NCBI RefSeq assembly: GCF_009827295.1
Contig: NZ_WTYD01000001.1
Location: 1,302,001 to 1,366,000 of the forward strand
Direction: 5' to 3'
Origin: Qipengyuania pelagi
GTDB taxonomy: Bacteria > Pseudomonadota > Alphaproteobacteria > Sphingomonadales > Sphingomonadaceae
Length of the DNA: 64,000 nt
Shown: positions 43,895-51,008 of the stretch, one piece after another
Layout of the letters: each line of letters starts with the position of its first letter
Position numbering within the stretch: position 1 is the first letter of the stretch
The notes under the pieces: model-generated
Told to the model about the DNA's origin: nothing
What the model saw: only the letters and a program-made list of their open reading frames with translations
Database searches by the model: none
Made by a program: the position numbers and the translations under genes

Positions 43895-45912
43895 GTCAGT
43901 TGCTCCCGCCCCATTTCACGTCTCATTTCTCGTCCCATCTCCCGGCGGCGCGCAGCCGCCTTGCGGCGCACGATCCGGCGCCGCCAATCGGCCTGTACGT
44001 GTCCGATGAGCGCGAGAGCCCCGCCGAGCGCGACCAGAACGCCTCCATACCAGATCCAGGTCACGAACGGCTTCCACCACAGGCGCACCTGCCAGCGTTC
44101 CGGCCCCGCCCCCGTCGCCCCGGCCTGATTGCCGATCACGGCATAGAGCTGGCCGTTCCAGCGCGTCGCGAGAACGCTTTCCGCGGTCTGCTGCGGCGGC
44201 GCCCAGAAAGTGCGGTGTTGCGGAGTCAGGATGATCGGATCGCCGGTTTCGAGCCGCGCGGACAGGCGCGCTTCCATCGCGGTCCAGTTCGCACCCGCAG
44301 CGGGGGCGATCTGGTTGAGCGTGACCGTCCAGGGGCCGACCGTGGTCTGCTCACCCGGCGCAAGCGCGGCGAGGCGTTCCTTGGTGAAGGCGCTTTCGCT
44401 CGCCATGCCGAACAGCGCGATGGCGAGGCCGAAATGGCCGAACACCATGCCCCAGGTCGCGATCGGGACACGGCGCAGATTGCGACCGCGCAGCGGCATG
44501 ACGCTCGCCAAAGCCAGCATCGCGGCAAGCGCCAGCCCGAGCAGGGGCAGGAAGGCCACCTCCCCGATCAGCGACACCAGAACGAGAGCCGCCACCAGAA
44601 CCGCGCCCATCAGCGCCAGTTCGCGCCGGATCCGTCCGAACCCGTCCCTGCGCCAGCGCAGAAGCGGCCCCACCGCCATCACCGCGACCATCGGCAGCGC
44701 GAAGATCGCGCCGACGGGATTGAAATAGGGCGGGCCGACCGAGACGCGCACATCGAACGCCTCGGTCAGCAGGGGATAGAGCGTGCCGAGCAGCACCACG
44801 GCCAGGATCGCCGACAGGAGGACATTGTTGACGACCAGCGCCCCTTCGCGGCTCGCGACCGAGAACCGCGCGCCTTCGCTGACCGCGCCTGCCCTCAGTG
44901 CGAACAGGAGGAGCGCCCCGCCGATATAGATCGCCAGCAGGAAGAGGATGAAGGTTCCGCGCTGGGGATCGACGGCAAAGGCGTGGACGCTGGTCAGGAT
45001 GCCCGATCGGACGAGAAAGGTGCCGAGCATACTCATCGAGAAGGCGACCACCCCGAGCATGATCGTCCAGGCCCGCAAAGCATCGCGCGTGGCGAGAACG
45101 CTGGTCGAATGCAGCAGCGCTGTCGCGGCGAGCCAGGGCATCAGCGATGCATTCTCGACTGGGTCCCAGAACCACCAGCCGCCCCAGCCCAGCTCGTAAT
45201 AGGCCCAATAGCTGCCCGCCGTGATTCCCAGTGTCAAAAAGACCCACGCGCCCAGCACCCAGGGCCGCATGGCGCGGGCGAAATCGGGCGTGACCTGACG
45301 CGTAATGAGCGCGCCGACCGCGAAACTGAAGGCCACCGAAAGGCCGACATAGCCGAGATAAAGCGTGGGCGGATGGAAAGCGAGCCCGATATCCTGCAAC
45401 AGGGGATTGAGCCCTGCGCCCTCCTCCGCCGGGATCGGCAACCGCTCGAACGGATTGGAGCTGAGCAGCAGGAAGGCATAGAAACCCAGCGCCACGAAAC
45501 CCTGCGCGGCGAGGACGGCCTGCATCATCCGTTCGGGCAGCCGCCGCTCGACCATGGCGATCAGCGCCCCCGATGCTGCCAGCACGGTCACCCACAGCAG
45601 CATCGAGCCTTCGTGATTGCCCCACGCGCCCGACAGCTTGTAGATCATCGGCTTCAGCGAATGCGAATTCTCCGCCACCAGCTTCACCGACAGATCGGTG
45701 ATGGCGAAGACATAGAGCAACGCGACGAAGGACAGGGCTGCGAAGACACCCTGGACGATGGTGGCGGGGCGCGTCAGGTCGGCGATGCTGGCTTCTGCAC
45801 CGGCCTCTCCGTTCGCCACATCCTGCCGCACCGCAAGCGCGCCAGCCACCAGTTGCAGCACCGCCAGCGCCGCGGCGAGCCATAAAGCGGCGAGGCCCAG
45901 TTCGGCGATCAC
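43891..45912 (-). CDS. ccmF: Haem lyase subunit CcmF
   Basis: A 673-residue polytopic membrane protein with the WWD haem-handling segment GWGGWWFWDPVENASLMPWL and about fourteen helices. It ligates haem to apocytochrome c with CcmH and CcmI. The ATG overlaps the ccmE stop. A basic tail (RRREMGREMRREMG) repeats a short motif. Confidence 0.96.
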   Translation of the reverse strand: MIAELGLAALWLAAALAVLQLVAGALAVRQDVANGEAGAEASIADLTRPATIVQGVFAALSFVALLYVFAITDLSVKLVAENSHSLKPMIYKLSGAWGNHEGSMLLWVTVLAASGALIAMVERRLPERMMQAVLAAQGFVALGFYAFLLLSSNPFERLPIPAEEGAGLNPLLQDIGLAFHPPTLYLGYVGLSVAFSFAVGALITRQVTPDFARAMRPWVLGAWVFLTLGITAGSYWAYYELGWGGWWFWDPVENASLMPWLAATALLHSTSVLATRDALRAWTIMLGVVAFSMSMLGTFLVRSGILTSVHAFAVDPQRGTFILFLLAIYIGGALLLFALRAGAVSEGARFSVASREGALVVNNVLLSAILAVVLLGTLYPLLTEAFDVRVSVGPPYFNPVGAIFALPMVAVMAVGPLLRWRRDGFGRIRRELALMGAVLVAALVLVSLIGEVAFLPLLGLALAAMLALASVMPLRGRNLRRVPIATWGMVFGHFGLAIALFGMASESAFTKERLAALAPGEQTTVGPWTVTLNQIAPAAGANWTAMEARLSARLETGDPIILTPQHRTFWAPPQQTAESVLATRWNGQLYAVIGNQAGATGAGPERWQVRLWWKPFVTWIWYGGVLVALGGALALIGHVQADWRRRIVRRKAAARRREMGREMRREMGREQLT

Positions 45913-46394
45913 TGGAGGCCCACCGTGGTCTCTTCCGCCATTTCGGCGGCCTGATGTTCGCTCATGCCCTCAAGTTCGCGCGGGACGTAGTTCTCGTCAT
46001 GCTTGGCGAGCAGATTGTCGGCGACGAAAATTCCGTCCGGCCCCAGCCGCCCTTCCGCGACCACGCCCGATCCCTCCACGAAGAGGTCGGGAAGGATGCC
46101 GGTGAACCGCACCGGGATCGCCGATGCCTCGCGCCCGGTGACGGTGAAGGCCACGGTCACCCCGTCGGCCATCGTGCGCAGCGATCCTTCTTGCACCATG
46201 CCGCCGAGCCGCACCGCCTGACCGATTTCCGGCGGATCGTCGCGCATCTGTTCGGGAAGGTAGAAATAGCTCGCCTGGCTGCGCAGCGCATAGGCGGCCA
46301 GCAGCCCCGCCGCGATCAGCACCGCGAGCGCGATCAGCGCCAGCACCAGCCGCTGGTGCTTGGGTTTGAGGCGCGAGGATTGGGCTGTGTTCAT
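45909..46394 (-). CDS. ccmE: Haem chaperone CcmE
   Basis: A 161-residue protein with an N-terminal membrane anchor (RLVLALIALAVLIAAGLLAAYALR) and an OB fold. The haem-binding His is in LLAKHDENYVP, the expected position. It carries haem from CcmC to CcmF. The start at 46394 overlaps ccmD. Confidence 0.96.
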   Translation of the reverse strand: MNTAQSSRLKPKHQRLVLALIALAVLIAAGLLAAYALRSQASYFYLPEQMRDDPPEIGQAVRLGGMVQEGSLRTMADGVTVAFTVTGREASAIPVRFTGILPDLFVEGSGVVAEGRLGPDGIFVADNLLAKHDENYVPRELEGMSEHQAAEMAEETTVGLQ

Positions 46395-46531
46395 CGCCGC
46401 CGCACCTCGTCGCGCCGTTTTTCCGCCCGCCGCATGGCCAGCCAGCTCCACACGATCATCGCGATCGTCCCGCCAAGCCCGACCGCGTAGGCCGCGATGA
46501 CGAAATCCCACTGGTCGAGCGCCTCGCGCAT
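46391..46531 (-). CDS. ccmD: Cytochrome c maturation protein CcmD
   Basis: A 46-residue single-helix protein (DFVIAAYAVGLGGTIAMIVWSWLAMRRAEKRR) that helps release holo-CcmE. It overlaps ccmC by one base (TGATG) and ccmE by four. It is short enough to be missed by gene finders. Confidence 0.9.
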   Translation of the reverse strand: MREALDQWDFVIAAYAVGLGGTIAMIVWSWLAMRRAEKRRDEVRRR

Positions 46532-47253
46532 CACGCCGCCTCCATCGCACGACGCCTGAGGCGCGCTTCGGCCTGCGTATCGGCGAGAAGGGCGCGCATC
46601 CGCATCAGGACGACCGCGCCGAACAGCAGCGAGAACCCGGCGACGCTCACCAGAAGGGGTGTCAGGAAGGCCGCATCGATCGAACTGCGGCCCATCGTGA
46701 TGCTGGGTGGCTGGTGCAGCGAATTCCACCACACCACGCTGCGATTGATGATCGGGATGTTGATCGCGCCGAGAAGGCCGAAAATGGCGGGGATCCGCGC
46801 GCTCACGCCCTCACGCTCGGCAGCCTGCGCCAGGGCGATATAGGCGACGTAGAGAAAGGCGAGCACCAGCATACTGGTCAACCGGCCATCCCAAACCCAC
46901 CAGGTCCCCCAGGTCGGCCTGCCCCAGATCGATCCGGTGACGAGGCAGATCAGCGTGAAGACCAGACCCGGCACCGCCGCAGCCCGTGCGCCGAGCGCCG
47001 CGAGCGGGTGGCGCCAGACGAGATAGACCAGGCTGGCGATCGCGATCATGGTCCACCCGCCCATGCCCAGCCAGGCGGTGGGGACGTGCAGGAAGAGGAT
47101 GCGCACGGTCTCGCCCATCAACCGGTCGGGAGGGGCGACGAACACGCCCCAGGCGAGAGCGCCACAAGACAGAATAAGGCCCGCCGCCAGCGTGAGCGGC
47201 GTGAGCCAGCGCGCCAGCGAAAGAAAGCGCTTGGGATTGGCGAAACCATGCAT
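46531..47253 (-). CDS. ccmC: Haem exporter/transfer protein CcmC
   Basis: A 240-residue membrane protein with the WWD motif PTWGTWWVWDGRLTSML and six helices; it attaches haem to CcmE. It is the first gene of the ccm operon here. ccmA and ccmB are not adjacent. Confidence 0.96.
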   Translation of the reverse strand: MHGFANPKRFLSLARWLTPLTLAAGLILSCGALAWGVFVAPPDRLMGETVRILFLHVPTAWLGMGGWTMIAIASLVYLVWRHPLAALGARAAAVPGLVFTLICLVTGSIWGRPTWGTWWVWDGRLTSMLVLAFLYVAYIALAQAAEREGVSARIPAIFGLLGAINIPIINRSVVWWNSLHQPPSITMGRSSIDAAFLTPLLVSVAGFSLLFGAVVLMRMRALLADTQAEARLRRRAMEAA

Positions 47254-47311
47254 GGGCAGGCGTCCGCTTTGGCAGGATGCGGGCTTTGGGGCAAGAACAA
47301 CCTCGCCGAAA

Positions 47312-47341
47312 CCGCCGATCGAATCTCGGCGAAATCGGCGG
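47312..47341 (-). terminator. Hairpin downstream of the amino-acid dehydrogenase
   Basis: CCGCCGAT pairs with ATCGGCGG (47312-47319 and 47334-47341), followed by TTTC on the minus strand. It separates the dehydrogenase from the ccm operon; the T-tract is short, so termination may be incomplete. Confidence 0.5.
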
Positions 47342-47344
47342 AAA

Positions 47345-48409
47345 TCAGCGCCCGATGAGGTCCTGCGCCATGCGGTCGGCGACCTGGTCGGGCGACTGGC
47401 CGGTGCGGTCGCTTTCCTGCCAGATCGTCTCCAGCCGATCCGGGATCAACGCGATGCGTTCTCGCACATCGTTGACGTCGCAGGGCTGGCCGTCGGTGCG
47501 CGCGAGATATTCGAGCGTGACCGAAATGATCCCGCCCGCATTGATGACGTAATCGGGTGCATAGAGAATGCCGCGCTGCGCCAGCACCGGCCCATGTGCC
47601 GCGCGGGCGAGCTGGTTGTTCGCGCCGCCCGCGACGATCTTGCAATCGAGGCGCGCAATGCCCTCGTCATCGAGAATCGCGCCCAAGGCATTGGGGCTGA
47701 ATACGTCACAGGAAACACCCATGATCGCGTCCGACGCGACAGCATCGCCGCCCAGTTCGCGCGCGAGTGCCTCGGCGCGGGCGGCGTCGATATCGGCTAG
47801 CGTCAGCTTCGCCCCGTCCTTTGCGAGCAGGCGCGCGACGCCGCCGCCGACACTGCCCGTGCCCTGGATCGCGACATGGACGCCTTCGAGCGAATCCTTG
47901 CCGAGCTTGTGGCGCACGGCGGCCTTGATCCCGTGATAGATGCCCATCGCGGTGAAGGGGCCGGGATCGCCGCCAGCCGCATCCTCGCCTTCGACCGGAA
48001 GGCCGGAAACATATTGGGTGCGCTCGGCCACGCGGGCCATGTCGGCCTCGCTGATGCCGACATCCTCCGCCGTGACATAGCGGCCACCCAGCGCTTCGAC
48101 TGCATCAGCGAAAGCGGTGAGCATTTCAGGAGTTTTGGTGCCCTTTTCGTCGGCCAGGATCACCGCCTTGCCGCCACCCATGGGCAGGCCCGCCATGGCA
48201 TTCTTGTAGCTCATTCCCCGGCTCAGGCGCAGCGCATCGCGCATGGCGCGTTCGGGCTCGGCATAATGCCAGAACCGCGTGCCGCCCGCACCCGGACCGA
48301 GATGGCTGGAATGGACCGCGATGATCGCCGTCAGGCCCGATTTGGGGTCGCGCACCAGTTCGACCAGCTCGTGGTCGTCATAATCCGGCTCGGTCCAGAA
48401 TGCGGTCAT
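47345..48409 (-). CDS. Glu/Leu/Phe/Val-type amino-acid dehydrogenase
   Basis: A 354-residue NAD-dependent deaminating dehydrogenase. The substrate domain has SRGMSYKNAMAGLPMGGGKAVI with the conserved Lys; the nucleotide-binding domain has VHVAIQGTGSVGGGVARLLA. Relatives deaminate leucine or valine (ldh/bcd). The exact substrate cannot be told from this. It lies alone between tRNA-His and the ccm operon. Confidence 0.92.
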   Translation of the reverse strand: MTAFWTEPDYDDHELVELVRDPKSGLTAIIAVHSSHLGPGAGGTRFWHYAEPERAMRDALRLSRGMSYKNAMAGLPMGGGKAVILADEKGTKTPEMLTAFADAVEALGGRYVTAEDVGISEADMARVAERTQYVSGLPVEGEDAAGGDPGPFTAMGIYHGIKAAVRHKLGKDSLEGVHVAIQGTGSVGGGVARLLAKDGAKLTLADIDAARAEALARELGGDAVASDAIMGVSCDVFSPNALGAILDDEGIARLDCKIVAGGANNQLARAAHGPVLAQRGILYAPDYVINAGGIISVTLEYLARTDGQPCDVNDVRERIALIPDRLETIWQESDRTGQSPDQVADRMAQDLIGR

Positions 48410-48446
48410 GTTCGCGAAGCCCCGTTAAACGCAGAAGAGAAGGAAA

Positions 48447-48524
48447 TGGGGCGATCGACGGGGTTTGAACCCGCGACCTCCGGTACCACAAACCGGCGCT
48501 CTAACCAACTGAGCTACGATCGCC
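48447..48524 (-). tRNA. tRNA-His (GTG)
   Basis: On the minus strand: G(-1), acceptor GCGATCG with CGATCGC, TAGCTCAG, anticodon stem CCGGT/ACCGG around loop TTGTGGT (anticodon GTG), T-arm GCGGGTTCAAACCCCG and discriminator C with encoded CCA. The G(-1)-C73 pair is the hallmark of tRNA-His. Confidence 0.96.
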
Positions 48525-48763
48525 ACATACCCTTGGGACCGGACGGAACCGGACCGTGAACCGGGGCTGATACTGCGCCGCGCGCGCCCGTCAAGGGACC
48601 GCACGATCGCCACGCGCCTGTTGCACAGGGCGCGGTGAAAGCAAAGCAAAAAGCGTGTCGGCGAAGCCCTCGGCGCAACTATCTTGCAACCGCTTCTCAC
48701 GGGGTCTGGGACGCTGGAGCAAGCGGCTTGCCCCGTCGCCTCGATCGCATATGCTCGCGCGGC

Positions 48764-49399
48764 ATGACGGGCCCCGGTGATTCTAGCGTTCAGACCATCC
48801 TCGCTCATGAAGGGGTGCAGCGCGTCCCGACCGACAAGCTGGAACTGTTCCAGCTGCGCGATTTCGCGTCGGACGATCTTTGCGAGCAGCTGATCGCCCG
48901 CATCGATTCGGACCGGCGCCCTTCCACATTGGCCGATCCCAACGGCGACGATTACTTCCGCACCAGCGAAACCTGCGACCTGCCGCCCGACGATCCGGCC
49001 ACGCTCGCGATGGAAGCCCAACTCGCGGCATTGAGCGGTATCGACCCGGCCTATGGCGAACCGCTCCAGGGCCAGCGTTACGAAGTGGGTCAGGAATTCA
49101 AGCCGCATTGCGACTGGTTCAATCCCGAAGGCCAGGATTACCAGAAATACTGCTCGGTCGCAGGGCAAAGGACCTGGACCTTCATGGTCTATCTGAACGA
49201 GGTCGAATCGGGAGGCGCGACGCGCTTCAAGGCGATTGGAAAGAGCTTCCAGCCGGAGACGGGGAAACTCGTTTGCTGGAACAACCGCCGCCCCGATCTG
49301 CGCCCCAATCCCAACACGATCCACCACGGGATGAAGGTGCGCCGGGGCGTCAAATACGTCATCACCAAATGGTATCGCGAGAAGCCGTGGGGTTGGTGA
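48764..49399 (+). CDS. 2OG-Fe(II) oxygenase (prolyl 4-hydroxylase-like)
   Basis: A 211-residue protein taken from the ATG at 48764; no strong ribosome-binding site is present. The iron ligands are in EFKPHCDWFNPEG (His and Asp) and NPNTIHHGMKVRRG (His), and the 2-oxoglutarate-binding basic residue is in VKYVITKWYREKP. A domain like P4Hc would hydroxylate proline in a protein or peptide. No substrate is evident; the 239 bases upstream hold no other gene. Confidence 0.87.
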   Translation: MTGPGDSSVQTILAHEGVQRVPTDKLELFQLRDFASDDLCEQLIARIDSDRRPSTLADPNGDDYFRTSETCDLPPDDPATLAMEAQLAALSGIDPAYGEPLQGQRYEVGQEFKPHCDWFNPEGQDYQKYCSVAGQRTWTFMVYLNEVESGGATRFKAIGKSFQPETGKLVCWNNRRPDLRPNPNTIHHGMKVRRGVKYVITKWYREKPWGW

Positions 49400-49443
49400 G
49401 GCGATACGAACCCGTCATGCGATACGACCAGACGACTTGATGC

Positions 49444-49470
49444 AAAAAGGGCGGCCCCGCAGGACCGCCC
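49444..49470 (-). terminator. Intrinsic terminator of rpmE
   Basis: GGGCGG (49449-49454) pairs with CCGCCC (49465-49470), with GCC/GGA extension, and TTTTT follows on the minus strand (49444-49448). It lies 30 bases beyond the rpmE stop. It may also act weakly on the oxygenase gene. Confidence 0.8.
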
Positions 49471-49499
49471 TCTTCTGATCTTCAAAGGTAAGGCCGCGC

Positions 49500-49724
49500 T
49501 TACTTCTTGAGAGTGAGCCCGCCGAAGCGCTTGTTGAAGGCGGCAACGCGTCCACCTTCCTGAAGCTGCTGCTTGCCGCCGGTCCAGGCCGGGTGGCTGG
49601 TCGGATCGATATCGAGCGTCAGCGTATCGCCTTCCTTGCCCCAGGTGGAGCGGGTCTGGAATTCGGTCCCGTCGGTCATCTTGACGGTGATCATGTGGTA
49701 CTGGGGATGCGCATCGGCCTTCAT
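49500..49724 (-). CDS. rpmE: Ribosomal protein bL31
   Basis: A 74-residue ribosomal protein. It begins [19 protein letters not shown] and has [18 protein letters not shown]. It lacks the CxxC zinc pairs, so it is the zinc-independent (C-) form. It ends in [10 protein letters not shown]. Confidence 0.95.
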   Translation of the reverse strand: MKADAHPQYHMITVKMTDGTEFQTRSTWGKEGDTLTLDIDPTSHPAWTGGKQQLQEGGRVAAFNKRFGGLTLKK

Positions 49725-49818
49725 GGCAATATCCTTCGAGCTTCGGAACGGTTCCGACCGGTCCAGCTGTTTATAAGAGAGACGCGCCCCATACAGCGAC
49801 GCGCCGATTTTGCAAGAG

Positions 49819-50298
49819 TTAGTCGGACGGCCCGTCAGCGATCATGGCCGTGAAATTGACCTCGCAGGTCACCTTGCCGTCGACGCTCGCCTCGCCCGCG
49901 AACTTGCAGACGCGCGCGCGCTTCTGGACGAATTCGGCCTTGAGGTCGAGCAGCACGCCCGGCGTCACCGGGCTGCGGAACTTGGCGTTCTCGATCGCCA
50001 TGAAATAGACGAGCTTGCCCGAACCGGCGAGGTCGAGGCTTTCCACCGCGAGTACGCCTGCGGCCTGCGCCAGCGCCTCGATCTGCAAAACACCGGGCAT
50101 GATCGGCGCGCCGGGGAAATGGCCCTGGAAGAAATCTTCGTTGAAGCTGACCGCCTTGATCGCATGGATTCGCTCGTCGCGAACCAGGCTCTGGACCCGG
50201 TCGACGAGCAGCATGGGATAGCGATGCGGCAGCGCCTTCAGCACCTGCACGATGTCGAGACTGGTCGCCCCGCCGGTGTCGCCTGCACTATCGCTCAT
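49819..50298 (-). CDS. fabZ: 3-hydroxyacyl-ACP dehydratase
   Basis: A 159-residue hot-dog-fold enzyme for fatty-acid synthesis. The active site is [21 protein letters not shown] (His and Glu), and [13 protein letters not shown] is the N-terminal signature. It follows an OmpH-like gene after 23 bases. lpxD and lpxA, which flank fabZ in many Gram-negatives, are absent on either side. Confidence 0.96.
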   Translation of the reverse strand: MSDSAGDTGGATSLDIVQVLKALPHRYPMLLVDRVQSLVRDERIHAIKAVSFNEDFFQGHFPGAPIMPGVLQIEALAQAAGVLAVESLDLAGSGKLVYFMAIENAKFRSPVTPGVLLDLKAEFVQKRARVCKFAGEASVDGKVTCEVNFTAMIADGPSD

Positions 50299-50321
50299 CG
50301 CTATCCCCTGCCCTTCTTCGC

Positions 50322-51008
50322 TTAGCGGCCGGTCGGCTGCTGCTGGGTCGGCTGCGCCTGACCTTGTTGTTCGGCCTGGCGGCGAGCATTCGCGACCATC
50401 AGGATCTGCGTGATCTGCTGGTACATGTTCACCGCCTGCTGGCTCGGCTGCCAGCCCTGCGGCGGGGTGATCTGCACGTTCGGCGCGCGGGTGTTGAGCG
50501 CGGCGACGACCTTCTCGTCGATGAAGGCGGCGGGCTGCGCCGTCACCACCGCATCGCGGTCGAGAATGACCTGAAGGTTGTTCTGCTGCTGCACGTCCTG
50601 GATGGCGGCACCGTACTGGCGCAGGATCTGTTCGATCGCATAGACGCGCGCCGCTTCGATCTGATTGGTCAGCTGCGCGACTTCGGTTTCCAGCGTCTGG
50701 ATCTGCTGGGCCTGGGGAGCGGTCTGCGCGGCGCGCTGCTCGGCCTCGTCGAGATTGCCGTCATTGTTCGTGTCGAGCTGCTGCAACAGGGTCTGGGCCT
50801 GCTGGTTCTTCTGCTGGATCTGCGTCGTCTGCGCCTGATAGGTGGTGCCGATCTGCTGATAGGCGGTGCGGAAGGCGTTGGTCGATGCGACCACGCCCGG
50901 CGCGCCGACGACGCCGATGGCACCGGTCACCTGCGCGCTGGCGGGCAGCGCGGTCATGGCGGCGGCGGCGAGGCTGGCGCCTGCGAGGATCTTGGAAATC
51001 GTGTTCAT
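50322..51008 (-). CDS. OmpH/Skp-like periplasmic chaperone with an EF-hand loop
   Basis: A 228-residue protein with signal [16 protein letters not shown] and a Gln-rich coiled coil ([21 protein letters not shown] ...[19 protein letters not shown]). Residues 79-90, [12 protein letters not shown], make a full canonical EF-hand calcium loop (D1-N3-D5-G6-L8-D9-E12) inside the first arm of the coil. The C-terminal ~30 residues are Gln/Pro-rich. The start overlaps the bamA stop by one base, so it acts with BamA in outer-membrane protein folding. Skp proteins usually have no EF-hand. Confidence 0.88.
   Translation of the reverse strand: MNTISKILAGASLAAAAMTALPASAQVTGAIGVVGAPGVVASTNAFRTAYQQIGTTYQAQTTQIQQKNQQAQTLLQQLDTNNDGNLDEAEQRAAQTAPQAQQIQTLETEVAQLTNQIEAARVYAIEQILRQYGAAIQDVQQQNNLQVILDRDAVVTAQPAAFIDEKVVAALNTRAPNVQITPPQGWQPSQQAVNMYQQITQILMVANARRQAEQQGQAQPTQQQPTGR

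Noticed and set aside
43900..45885. A 661-codon open frame antisense to ccmF
   Set aside because: The Arg/His/Asp/Gln-rich composition is typical of an antisense shadow, and ccmF is complete.
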